Of a stretch of DNA of 64,000 bases, positions 56,179-64,000 are shown piece by piece. The position numbers and the translations under genes are program-made. Location: NCBI GenBank assembly GCA_902363735.1, contig CABJBA010000001.1, forward strand, positions 248,001 through 312,000, read 5' to 3'. Each line of letters starts with the position of its first letter. The stretch's first letter is position 1. Source of the stretch: Clostridiaceae bacterium. GTDB lineage: Bacteria > Bacillota > Clostridia > Lachnospirales > Lachnospiraceae. A model generated the notes under the pieces. The model ran no database searches, had not been told where the DNA came from, and worked only from the letters and a program-made list of their open reading frames with translations.

Positions 56179-56281
56179 ATGCCTCTCCTCTTCCAGTCAA
56201 ATGTCATTTTATTTCATCATAATTGCAATACTCCTTTTTCATTCCACAAACCTTATATTTTTACCGGCATTCTGAAAAAAA

Positions 56282-57244
56282 TTACCCGTTATTAACAACA
56301 TTCTGGGGGCAGCCCTTGGCATAAGCCTTTAAGTTATCCACTGCAATGTCCATCAGCCTTTGTCTCGTTTCCTTTGGAGCCCAGGCAATATGAGGAGTGA
56401 TAATGCAGTTCTTGGCTTTCAAAAGGGAATTATCCTCTTTCATCGGTTCTGCCGAAATAACGTCAACTGCTGCTCCTCCGACTTTACCGCTGTTTAATGC
56501 CTCCTTTAAATCCTCTTCCACAATCAAAGGGCCTCTGGAACTGTTGAGAATCATAACATGATCCTTCATTTTAGCAATCGTTTCTTTATTGATCATCCCC
56601 TGAGTATCAGGATTAAGCGGGCAATGGAGAGAAATCACGTCTGAATTTGCCAGAAGCTGGTCAAGCTCCCCATAACGGAAAATTTCTGTTTCCAGGCCTT
56701 CCTCTCTGGTTCTGGAATAAGCCAGAATCTTCATTCCTAAAGCCTGGGCAATCTTAGCCGTAGCCTGTCCGATTTTTCCAAATCCAATAATTCCCATGGT
56801 TTTTCCAGCCAGTTCCGTAAGAGGGTAATTCCAATAGCAAAAATCATCACTTTTTATCCAATCCCCCTCCATGACAGACCGGGAATGGTCCCCTATGCGG
56901 TGGCAAAGTTCCAGCAGCAGAGCAATGGTGAACTGAGCAACAGCTTCAGTTCCATATGAAGGGATGTTTGATACTGGAATTCCTCTTTCCTTTGCCGCAT
57001 CAATATCCACCACGTTGTAGCCCGTCGCCAGCACACCGATATACTTGATGCCGGGACATGCTTCCAAGGTAGATTTACTTAAAGGGGTTTTATTGGTATA
57101 GACTGCTTCTGCATCACCAATCCGCTCAATAATCAGTTTCTCCGGAGTTCTTTCATATACTGTAACCTCGCCAAACTGCTCCATTCCCCTCCAGGATAAA
57201 TCTCCCGGATTTTCCGTATATCCATCTAATACCACAATTTTCAT
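56282..57244 (-). CDS. D-2-hydroxyacid dehydrogenase
   Basis: 320-residue NAD(P)-dependent oxidoreductase of the 2-hydroxyacid family (hydroxypyruvate/glycerate/glyoxylate type). Rossmann motif GKTMGIIGFGKIGQATAKIA near residue 145; catalytic Arg in LNSSRGPLI, Glu in VDVISAEPM and His in ITPHIAWAPKE. Start at 57244 follows GGGAGG; longer open frames upstream lack a site. It is 44 bp after the isomerase-like gene in the same unit, suggesting a shared sugar-acid or hydroxypyruvate step. Confidence 0.93.
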   Translation of the reverse strand: MKIVVLDGYTENPGDLSWRGMEQFGEVTVYERTPEKLIIERIGDAEAVYTNKTPLSKSTLEACPGIKYIGVLATGYNVVDIDAAKERGIPVSNIPSYGTEAVAQFTIALLLELCHRIGDHSRSVMEGDWIKSDDFCYWNYPLTELAGKTMGIIGFGKIGQATAKIAQALGMKILAYSRTREEGLETEIFRYGELDQLLANSDVISLHCPLNPDTQGMINKETIAKMKDHVMILNSSRGPLIVEEDLKEALNSGKVGGAAVDVISAEPMKEDNSLLKAKNCIITPHIAWAPKETRQRLMDIAVDNLKAYAKGCPQNVVNNG

Positions 57245-57288
57245 CTTTTTGCCTCCCATTCTAATGTCTGAAATCACCGTTTTATTCT

Positions 57289-58191
57289 TTAATCCTCCAG
57301 AAGTGCCCATGCCCGGTTAATGACACGTTTTGTACTGGCAAGGATAATATCTCCGTCTTCGTCTGCCCAGGGTTTTACTTCAATGGATAGGATGTATGGG
57401 GTTTTGCTGTTGAAAAAGCCTTCTTCTCTCAGCACTGTAAAGAAATCTCTTAATTCCTCCACATCATTGGCACTATTGGGATAACCAAATCTGGGATGCT
57501 GGTCTCCATAAGCCTCACAATTTGTCTTCACAACAGCGTTTCCGATGTGGAAATGGGTGAGGTAGGGACGAAGTGTCTGGATTACAAACTTACTGGTTTC
57601 ATATGTGGTTGGAAAATGGGATAGGTCAGCCATCAGCCCAAAGTTGTTATGGCTCATCCTCATGTCCGCTGCAAACCTCGCCGCATAGGGAGCCGGTCCG
57701 ATGAGGGCTGCCTTGTCCATATCAAAATCAAATACCTCCAATTCCACCATCATCCCTTTTGAGGATGCATAATCGCATAAGTTTCTTGTGGTTTTTAAAA
57801 GCTGCTCATAAGCCTGGTCTTTTGTTGCCGGCTCCCATTTTCCTGCCAGAAATGCAATTCCCTTAGCCCCCAGATATTCAGCCTCGTCAATTGCTTCCAA
57901 AAGGGTTCTTTCTGCCGCTTTTCGTCCTTCTTCATCGATATCATTAGGATTTAACTTAGGACCTAACAGTCTGGGCTGAGCACCGTAGCACACAGTAAGA
58001 TGAGACTGCTCCAGCATCTTTTTTACCTGTTTTCTCTTTTCGTCGTCAGCAATCTGAGTCAGCTCAATGGCTCCAAAATACTCATCACATGCAATTCTTT
58101 TTACAGAATCCAGAATATCGTATTGAGCAGGCGGATGGCTCATCCACTGGATCGTTCCCACCTGAAAATATTTCTGAATCGGATCTTTCAT
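57289..58191 (-). CDS. Sugar phosphate isomerase/epimerase-like TIM-barrel protein
   Basis: 300 residues of the xylose-isomerase-like AP_endonuc_2 superfamily. Metal-site segments seen are MMVELEVFDFDMDKAALIG, NFGLMADLSHFP, FHIGNAVVK and YILSIEVKPWADED. Such proteins isomerise or epimerise keto-sugars or keto-acids. The AGGAGG ahead of the ATG at 58191 settles the start. Pairing with the hydroxyacid dehydrogenase gene suggests a short catabolic route. Confidence 0.85.
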   Translation of the reverse strand: MKDPIQKYFQVGTIQWMSHPPAQYDILDSVKRIACDEYFGAIELTQIADDEKRKQVKKMLEQSHLTVCYGAQPRLLGPKLNPNDIDEEGRKAAERTLLEAIDEAEYLGAKGIAFLAGKWEPATKDQAYEQLLKTTRNLCDYASSKGMMVELEVFDFDMDKAALIGPAPYAARFAADMRMSHNNFGLMADLSHFPTTYETSKFVIQTLRPYLTHFHIGNAVVKTNCEAYGDQHPRFGYPNSANDVEELRDFFTVLREEGFFNSKTPYILSIEVKPWADEDGDIILASTKRVINRAWALLED

Positions 58192-58231
58192 TTGCTGCAC
58201 CTCCTGATTTTTATAATTGCCTATTAATACC

Positions 58232-58260
58232 ATTTTACCACAGAGCAAAGACCACGGCAA
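58232..58260 (-). promoter_or_regulatory. Promoter of the isomerase-dehydrogenase pair
   Basis: Minus strand TTGCCG (58255-58260), 17-bp spacer, TAAAAT (58232-58237), about 40 bases before the isomerase start and directly after the aldolase-gene terminator. Confidence 0.6.
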
Positions 58261-58264
58261 ATAG

Positions 58265-58320
58265 AAAAACGCCGTAACTGGGGCCAGAGGCTGATTCCTC
58301 TAAAGGCTGCAATTACGGCA
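58265..58320 (-). terminator. Terminator of the transaldolase-like gene
   Basis: In the minus direction TGCCGTAA-T...A-TTACGGCG (with an inner GAGG/CCTC pairing) ends in TTTTTC, 15 bases past the stop. Confidence 0.8.
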
Positions 58321-58334
58321 TTTTAAATTATTTC

Positions 58335-58988
58335 TTACTCTCCGAACACTTTTTTATAATCAGCCTGGAACTTTTCAATTCCCTGGTCTGTCAAAGGATG
58401 CTTGGTCATCTGAACTAAAACAGGAAACGGTACAGTTGCTATATCAGCCCCTGCTTTTGCACAGTCAATCACATGAATGGGATTTCTCACGCTTGCCGCA
58501 ATAATTTCTGTTTCAATCTCATGAATCATAAATATCTCCGCAATATCCCCGATCAGTTCAATTCCCGGCATGGAAATATCATCCAGTCTTCCTAAGAAAG
58601 GTGAAACATAAGTAGCTCCTGCTCTGGCTGCCAAAAGCGCCTGTGCTGCTGAAAAAACCAGGGTCACGTTGGTTTTAATCCCCTCTGACCTCAGCACCTT
58701 AACAGCCTTTAAGCCTTCCACTGTCATAGGAATTTTCACAACCATGTTAGAGTGAATGGAGGCAATTTCCCTTCCCTCTGCAATCATTCCTTCTGCATCA
58801 ACCGTAGTGGCCTTCACTTCACCGCTGATCGGACCGTCAACCAGGGCTGCAATTTCCTCTACCACTGCCTTGGTATCTCTCCCCTCTTTTGCAATCAGCG
58901 ACGGATTGGTTGTCACTCCGCAGATAATCCCCATTTCATTTGCTTTCTTAATTTCCTCTAAATTTGCCGTGTCTACAAAAAACCTCAC
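58335..58988 (-). CDS. fsa: Fructose-6-phosphate aldolase / transaldolase-like protein
   Basis: 217-residue short transaldolase (class subfamily 3B). [36 protein letters not shown] opens the protein; the Schiff-base Lys is in NMVVKIPMT near residue 84. The length excludes the long TalB type. It splits or transfers dihydroxyacetone units between sugar phosphates. The start is GTG at 58988, eight bases after AGGAGG; upstream in-frame codons lack a site. It is a single gene with its own promoter and terminator. Confidence 0.93.
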   Translation of the reverse strand: MRFFVDTANLEEIKKANEMGIICGVTTNPSLIAKEGRDTKAVVEEIAALVDGPISGEVKATTVDAEGMIAEGREIASIHSNMVVKIPMTVEGLKAVKVLRSEGIKTNVTLVFSAAQALLAARAGATYVSPFLGRLDDISMPGIELIGDIAEIFMIHEIETEIIAASVRNPIHVIDCAKAGADIATVPFPVLVQMTKHPLTDQGIEKFQADYKKVFGE

Positions 58989-59047
58989 AATGCTTTCCTC
59001 CTTGAATGAATACGAAATCATTTTTCTGATGTTCACGAGTTCTTATT

Positions 59048-59076
59048 ATATTACCATAATTTAGGAAAAAACTCAA
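59048..59076 (-). promoter_or_regulatory. Promoter of the transaldolase-like gene
   Basis: Minus strand TTGAGT (59071-59076), 17-bp spacer and TAATAT (59048-59053), about 60 bases before the GTG start and just past the lpdA stop. Confidence 0.62.
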
Positions 59077-59084
59077 TTGCAGTA

Positions 59085-60497
59085 TTATTTGCGGGGCAGG
59101 GCATGAATTGCTCCGCCAATACAGTCCTCCAGCGCTTCTGCCACTGATTCATTATAGGTAGGATGGGCCCGCATGGCCTTTAAAATCTGTCTTGCAGTGA
59201 GATTGTTGGAAATTGCTGTCCCCATTTCTCCAATCATATCTGTAGCCCTGGCACACATCATCTGAGCCCCCAGTAATACGCCAGTTTCCTTATCCGCTAC
59301 CACCTTAACAAAGCCTCTTTCTTCCCTGGTGATAAAGGATTTGCTGTTTCCATGGGTTAAGAACTTTCCAACAGCAATCTCAATTCCCTTTTCTTTCGCT
59401 TGCTCTTCCGTTATTCCCACACAAGCAATTTCAGGATCAGTGTAAACGCAGGATGGAATGACTGACAAATCAATTGACAGTTCTTCTCCGTTCATAGCCT
59501 CCACCGCACAGATTCCCTGAGAACTGGCAGCGTGAGCCAATTGTGTTCCTCCGATCACATCACCAATGGCATATACTCCTGCTATGGTGGTCTCAAAATT
59601 CTCCTTTACCACAATTTTCCCCCTGCTCATTTCCAGGGAAATGCCCTCCTCCATCAATCCATCTGTATTGGGGCTTCGCCCGGTTGCTGATAGCAGATAA
59701 GGGCATTTTAAAACTCTCACTGTTTCTTTACTTTTTCCTTTTTCCAAAAAAGTACAGATAAAATCATGTCCCTCTTTTTCTATTTTCTGGACAAACGCCC
59801 TGGTGTAAATATCAACACCTCTTTTTTTCAGAACCAGCTTTAAATTCTGTGAAATATCTTTATCCAGACCGGGCAGAAGCCGTTCCTCAGCCTCCAAAAG
59901 CATGACTTTAGAACCAAAAGAGGCAAATACGGTGGCAAATTCCACTCCTATAACTCCGCCTCCTATAATAATCAGACTTTCCGGCACATGGTCAAGCTGG
60001 AACAGTTCATCGCTGGTCATAACTCCGGGAAGATTAATTCCCTCAATAGGCGGAAAAGAAGGCCTGGACCCTGTTGCCAGCAGTATATGTTTGCCTTGAA
60101 GAAGCATTTCTCCGTCCTCTGTTGTGACTCTGACACTTCCATCCTTTTCCAGTGATCCGGTTCCATGAATCCGCTCTACCTTATTTCCTTTTAAAAGCTG
60201 TTCCACACCAAGTCTGAGGCTTTCAGATGTTTCATTTTTATAGGACATCACCTTGCCGTAATCGCAGCTTACATCCTTTGAAATGATGCCGAACTGTTCT
60301 CCTGACAAGACCTCCTGATATAGCTTAGCGGCATGGAGCATGGCCTTGGCCGGAACGCAGCCCCGGTTTAAACAAGTGCCTCCTGTTTCCCGGTTTTCTA
60401 TGACCGCTGTCTTCATCCCCAGCTTTGCAGCCTTAATAGCCGCCACATATCCTCCAGGGCCCGCGCCGATAATGAGCAGATCATATATTTCCTCCAT
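59085..60497 (-). CDS. lpdA: Dihydrolipoyl dehydrogenase (L-protein)
   Basis: 470-residue FAD disulfide oxidoreductase that re-oxidises the lipoyl arm of GcvH. FAD motif IGAGPGGYVAAIKAAKLG at residues 8-25; redox pair in GGTCLNRGCVPAKA near residue 40; NAD motif IIGGGVIGVEFATVFASFG near residue 175; C-terminal His-Glu base in AMRAHPTYNESVAEA. It has no lipoyl domain of its own. It is last gene of the glycine cleavage operon, after the ligase, with AGGAGG before the ATG. Confidence 0.96.
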   Translation of the reverse strand: MEEIYDLLIIGAGPGGYVAAIKAAKLGMKTAVIENRETGGTCLNRGCVPAKAMLHAAKLYQEVLSGEQFGIISKDVSCDYGKVMSYKNETSESLRLGVEQLLKGNKVERIHGTGSLEKDGSVRVTTEDGEMLLQGKHILLATGSRPSFPPIEGINLPGVMTSDELFQLDHVPESLIIIGGGVIGVEFATVFASFGSKVMLLEAEERLLPGLDKDISQNLKLVLKKRGVDIYTRAFVQKIEKEGHDFICTFLEKGKSKETVRVLKCPYLLSATGRSPNTDGLMEEGISLEMSRGKIVVKENFETTIAGVYAIGDVIGGTQLAHAASSQGICAVEAMNGEELSIDLSVIPSCVYTDPEIACVGITEEQAKEKGIEIAVGKFLTHGNSKSFITREERGFVKVVADKETGVLLGAQMMCARATDMIGEMGTAISNNLTARQILKAMRAHPTYNESVAEALEDCIGGAIHALPRK

Positions 60498-60511
60498 CCA
60501 ATCCCTCCTGA

Positions 60512-60545
60512 AAGGGCGTCTGAAGTTAATTTCAAACGCCCTTGA
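60512..60545. terminator. Inverted repeat between lplA and lpdA
   Basis: AAAGGGCGT-TGAA pairs with TTCA-ACGCCCTT just ahead of the lpdA ribosome site. There is no U-tract in the coding direction, so it may attenuate or stabilise message rather than terminate; the plus direction has ATTTTT. Confidence 0.5.
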
Positions 60546-60548
60546 TTT

Positions 60549-61547
60549 TTACAAATCTGCAGTTGCAAAAAACTCTTTTAAATCCTCGATAATAGTACGA
60601 TGGGCCTGGTTTTTTTCAGGAACCAGTTCCAGTCTGCCGCAGATCTCATCATTGTCATATTTACATCCGTTTATATAACCAGGAAGCAAATCCATAAGAT
60701 CCGGTTCCATGGAGTCAGAAAACACCTGCAGATCCTTTATCATTCCTGCATTTACCTGAAACTGCCAGATCACATTTCCCCATATAAACCGTTTTGAAAG
60801 TTCATACTGGAAATCCATATTCCGGCCATAGACCCAGTTCCAGGAAGAGAATTTCTCCCGTCCCTCTGCCAATGCTTTCTGATCCAGTTCCTCCTGCCTG
60901 CAAAAAGCCGCTTTGCACCCATATATTTCTTCAAAAGCCTCCAGAAGCTTCTCCTTTAACAGACCGATGGTCAGATCAGGCCTGTATTCCGAAAGATTGG
61001 TCACTCTGGATCTGACAGAATCCACTCCTTTTAATGCCAGTTTATCCTTTGAAACCTGCAGATATTTAGATAATTTATCCAGATCCGCACGGACCATCAA
61101 AGTTCCATGATGATAGCATTTGTCTCCTCTGGTATAAAAAGCGTTGCCGGAAAACTTCCGTCCTGACACTGTAATATCGTTCCGTCCTGATTTTTCCCCG
61201 TGGATTCCCAGTTTTTTGACCCCGCTTAAAATCACATCCAGCTGCTTTTCCAGATCATAATTTCCCTTATGAACAAGAAATGTAAAATTCAGATTACCGA
61301 GGTCGTGGAATACAGCACCTCCCCCCGAAAGCCGTCTTACCAGATGTCCGCCATCCTGCTCCAGCTCCCGAATCCTGCATTCCTTCCATGGATTCTGATT
61401 TTTTCCGATTACAACGGTATTTTCATTCTGCCAAAGGTATAAGGTGCAGTCATTCTTCCCTGTACTTTCCAGTAAATATTCTTCAATGGCAAGGTTTAAA
61501 TAGGGATCATAACTGTTGCCCTCTGTATATTTAATTTCCTGTATCAT
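60549..61547 (-). CDS. lplA: Lipoate-protein ligase A
   Basis: 332-residue enzyme attaching lipoate (via lipoyl-AMP) to GcvH. Motifs: [46 protein letters not shown] and the adenylate-loop Lys in [22 protein letters not shown]-terminal accessory domain with [10 protein letters not shown] follows. The start overlaps gcvPB by 17 bp, so it is part of the glycine cleavage operon. This suggests lipoate scavenging rather than local synthesis. Confidence 0.95.
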   Translation of the reverse strand: MIQEIKYTEGNSYDPYLNLAIEEYLLESTGKNDCTLYLWQNENTVVIGKNQNPWKECRIRELEQDGGHLVRRLSGGGAVFHDLGNLNFTFLVHKGNYDLEKQLDVILSGVKKLGIHGEKSGRNDITVSGRKFSGNAFYTRGDKCYHHGTLMVRADLDKLSKYLQVSKDKLALKGVDSVRSRVTNLSEYRPDLTIGLLKEKLLEAFEEIYGCKAAFCRQEELDQKALAEGREKFSSWNWVYGRNMDFQYELSKRFIWGNVIWQFQVNAGMIKDLQVFSDSMEPDLMDLLPGYINGCKYDNDEICGRLELVPEKNQAHRTIIEDLKEFFATADL

Positions 61548-62991
61548 CTTTGTCTGTTTCCTTATCTGAGAAGTCGTATTTCAATATTGGATTTCTGGCA
61601 GCTCTCACTTCATCAAGTCTGGTAACCGGTGTACTGACAGGAGCCTGATGCAGAGTTTCCGGATCGGTTTTTGCTGTTTCATAAAGACTTCGGAATACAG
61701 AAATAACATAATCCAGAGTTTCCTTGGATTCTGTCTCCGTAGGCTCTGCCATTAATGCTTCCGGCACAATCAGCGGAAAATACATGGTAGGCGGATGGAT
61801 TCCATGGTCTAAAAAGCCCTTTGCAATATCCATAGCCGATACTCCGGTTTCCTTTTTAAGTCTTGCCAGACTCATGACAAACTCATGCATGCAAAGTCCC
61901 GGATATGCCATATCATAAATATCCTTTAATTTTGCCATCATATAGTTGGCATTTAATACCGCATGCTGTGATGCCTCAGGAATCCCCTCTTTTCCAAGCA
62001 TAAGCAGATAAGTGGCAGCCCTGACCACGGTCAGAAAGTTTCCGTAAAAGCTCTTCACCCTGCCCATGCTTTGAGGCGGATTTCCAAAGAAATACCGGTC
62101 TTCCTTCTCCGCTAAATCACCAGGTAGAAATTCCGCTAAAAGACTTTTGCAGCCCACTGGCCCGCTTCCTGGACCTCCGCCTCCGTGAGGGGTGGAAAAG
62201 GTTTTATGAAGATTTAAATGAACCACATCAAAGCCCATATCACCGGGTCTTACCATGCCCATAACAGCATTTAAATTGGCTCCGTCATAATAGGCCAGAC
62301 CTCCTGCATCATGGATTATTTTTGTGATCTCCAATATGTTTTTATCAAAAAGCCCTAAGGTGTTGGGATTGGTCAGCATAAGACCTGCGGTGTCCTCTCC
62401 CACTGCCTTTTTCAGTGCCTCCAAATCCACTCCTCCGTCTGATGCCGATGGAATGCTGACCACTGAGAACCCCACCATAGATGCGCTTGCAGGATTGGTT
62501 CCATGAGCGGAATCCGGAACTATGATTTTAGTCCTCTTTTTATCGCCCCGGCTTTCATGGTACGACTTCATCAGCAATAGACCCACGAATTCCCCATGAG
62601 CTCCTGCTGCCGGCTGAAATGTCATCCGGTCCATTCCCGTGATTTCACAAAGATACTGCTCTGCTGTTTTCAGCACCTCCAGACAGCCCTGGACCGTATG
62701 CTCCGGCTGCAGCGGATGAATCTGGGCAAAACCGGGAAGTGAGGAAGTGTCTTCGTTGATCTTAGGGTTATATTTCATCGTACAGGAGCCCAAAGGATAA
62801 AAACCGTCATTGACACCGTATGCCATTTTTGCAGTCTCTGTATAATGCCTGCTTATATCATTTTCAGACATCTGGGGCAGATGCAGACTTCTTTTTCTTA
62901 AACTTCCTTCATCAGGCATGGTAACCGGAACATCGCACTCCGGCAAAATGCTTAAGCATCTTCCTTCCCGTCCCTTTTCAAATATCAGCAT
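61531..62991 (-). CDS. gcvPB: Glycine dehydrogenase (decarboxylating) subunit 2
   Basis: 486-residue PLP-dependent C-terminal half of the split P-protein. The PLP-lysine motif [22 protein letters not shown] is near residue 260, with [15 protein letters not shown] and [13 protein letters not shown] earlier in the protein. With GcvPA it decarboxylates glycine onto lipoylated GcvH. It follows gcvPA by 4 bp. The split arrangement is usual in firmicutes. Confidence 0.97.
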   Translation of the reverse strand: MLIFEKGREGRCLSILPECDVPVTMPDEGSLRKRSLHLPQMSENDISRHYTETAKMAYGVNDGFYPLGSCTMKYNPKINEDTSSLPGFAQIHPLQPEHTVQGCLEVLKTAEQYLCEITGMDRMTFQPAAGAHGEFVGLLLMKSYHESRGDKKRTKIIVPDSAHGTNPASASMVGFSVVSIPSASDGGVDLEALKKAVGEDTAGLMLTNPNTLGLFDKNILEITKIIHDAGGLAYYDGANLNAVMGMVRPGDMGFDVVHLNLHKTFSTPHGGGGPGSGPVGCKSLLAEFLPGDLAEKEDRYFFGNPPQSMGRVKSFYGNFLTVVRAATYLLMLGKEGIPEASQHAVLNANYMMAKLKDIYDMAYPGLCMHEFVMSLARLKKETGVSAMDIAKGFLDHGIHPPTMYFPLIVPEALMAEPTETESKETLDYVISVFRSLYETAKTDPETLHQAPVSTPVTRLDEVRAARNPILKYDFSDKETDKDDTGN

Positions 62992-62995
62992 ACTC

Positions 62996-64000
62996 TTACA
63001 CCTCCTTCAGAATGTCTATAACACGGTCAATGTCATCCTTTGCATTCAGTTCCGTACAGCACCATAATATTTGTCCGGCTCTTTCACCGGTTAAAGGATA
63101 TCCTCCGAGAATTCCCTGTTCCTCCAGCGCCCTCATCACATCTTCCGGGGCAGCCTTGGAGACAGTTACAAACTCATGGAAGAATTCCCCTTCATTTATA
63201 ACCGGATATCCGATGGATTCCAAACGGTCAGCCATATAATGAGCCTTTGACATGGACTGAACCGCTGCTTCTCTCAGCCCTTCCGGCCCCATTGCTGATA
63301 AATACACTGATACCGCCAGGGCGCAAAGGGCCTGATTGGAACAGATGTTGCTCAATGCTTTTTCTCTCCTGATGTGCTGTTCCCTGGCCTGAAGGGTCAG
63401 AACATACCCGGTCTTTCCGTTGGCGTCAACCGTTTCCCCGGCAATTCTTCCAGGCAGTTTCCGGGTCATCTCCCTGGTACAAGCCATAAACCCGATATAG
63501 GGTCCTCCAAATGACAGAGGAAGTCCTAGGGGCTGCCCTTCTCCAACCGCAATATCAGCACCGTACTCTCCCGGTGTCTTTAAAAGTGCCAGGGAAACAG
63601 GATTTACTCCCATAATATACTTTGCACCAGATTCCCTTGCTATGGTTCCGATCTCCTCTGCCGGCTCAAGGCTGCCGTAATAATTGGGATTTTGAATGTA
63701 AACACATGCAGTCCGGCTGTCCGTCTGTTCCCTTAAGAAATCTGCATCTGTAAGGCCGTCTTTTTCAGGAATGACGGCCAGCTCTATTCCATTTCCAAAG
63801 CAATATGTTTTTATAGTCTCCATAATCTGAGGATGAACCGCTGCGGAAACAAAGGCCTTATTCTTTTTCCTGTCTCTGCACATAGCCACAGCTTCTGCAG
63901 CCGCGGCAGCACCATCATACACGGAAGCGTTGGCTGCATCCATTCCCGTCAGTTCACAGATCATGGTCTGGTATTCAAATATGGAACGCAAAATCCCCTG
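62996..64000 (-). CDS. gcvPA: Glycine dehydrogenase (decarboxylating) subunit 1, partial
   Basis: N-terminal half of the split P-protein, cut by the window end; the frame remains open to base 64000. The visible 334 residues start at [37 protein letters not shown], which is internal in the family (about 110 residues are missing), and run to the natural C-terminus. Other family segments: [21 protein letters not shown] and [29 protein letters not shown]. gcvT and gcvH are expected just outside the window. Confidence 0.96.
   Translation of the reverse strand, partial: QGILRSIFEYQTMICELTGMDAANASVYDGAAAAAEAVAMCRDRKKNKAFVSAAVHPQIMETIKTYCFGNGIELAVIPEKDGLTDADFLREQTDSRTACVYIQNPNYYGSLEPAEEIGTIARESGAKYIMGVNPVSLALLKTPGEYGADIAVGEGQPLGLPLSFGGPYIGFMACTREMTRKLPGRIAGETVDANGKTGYVLTLQAREQHIRREKALSNICSNQALCALAVSVYLSAMGPEGLREAAVQSMSKAHYMADRLESIGYPVINEGEFFHEFVTVSKAAPEDVMRALEEQGILGGYPLTGERAGQILWCCTELNAKDDIDRVIDILKEV

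Overview
The window looks like chromosome from a low-to-mid GC anaerobic Firmicute of the Lachnospiraceae (Clostridium/Lacrimispora/Hungatella type). This is inferred from strong AGGAGG ribosome binding sites, frequent TTG/GTG starts, YesM/YesN-type two-component pairs beside carbohydrate ABC transporters, a split glycine decarboxylase (GcvPA/GcvPB), EFR1-type flavodoxin-ferredoxins and a NirJ-like radical SAM protein. Identifications come from reading motifs; no database was searched.

1-22.3 kb is a carbohydrate locus made of two parallel modules. Module A (minus strand, 10.3 to 0.6 kb) holds a sensor kinase, an AraC-type response regulator, a sugar-binding lipoprotein, two permeases and a GH2 beta-galactosidase. 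Module B holds a binding lipoprotein, two permeases, a GH88 unsaturated uronyl hydrolase and a DUF2264 protein on the minus strand. Its divergent plus-strand arm holds a second kinase, a second AraC-type regulator and a heparinase II/III-like protein. Together they suggest use of a uronic-acid polysaccharide, such as a glycosaminoglycan or pectin side chain, plus beta-galactosides.

22.3-33 kb holds a divergent RsmH-type methyltransferase with Tag glycosylase, a MATE exporter, a MetE-C-like methyltransferase with a LysR regulator, and a four-gene ABC-2 export operon that includes a zinc-ribbon protein with a 10-residue tandem repeat. 33.0-36.0 kb is a tightly coupled three-gene plus-strand operon: a binding protein without a signal peptide, a HypB/UreG-like GTPase and an ABC ATPase with no permease. 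The first and third proteins carry DUF1858/ScdA_N-like N-termini. I do not know its function, and it is the best candidate for an undescribed system.

36-46 kb is a patchwork of accessory genes: an old-yellow-enzyme/FeS oxidoreductase behind a MerR-type promoter, MerR, DUF2200, aspartate racemase, PstS-like, GNAT, ABM-like, EFR1, LUD and ACT proteins. It also carries decayed paralogue fragments and a broken cupin gene. 45.9-49.2 kb is an amino-acid ABC transporter preceded by a promoter, a 24-bp palindrome, a 34-codon leader peptide containing Cys-Cys-Cys-Cys-Cys-Arg-Cys, and an intrinsic terminator. This is a strong case for cysteine-dependent ribosome-mediated attenuation and marks the transporter as a probable cysteine/cystine importer.

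49.3-52.4 kb holds lon and a tetR gene whose promoters share a near-identical 17-bp element. 52.5-56.2 kb is a FecBCD-type importer co-transcribed with a NirJ-like radical SAM/SPASM enzyme. 56.3-59.1 kb holds a sugar isomerase-like protein, a 2-hydroxyacid dehydrogenase and a transaldolase-like aldolase. 59.1-64 kb is the distal part of a glycine cleavage operon: gcvPA (cut by the window edge), gcvPB, a lipoate-protein ligase and lpdA.
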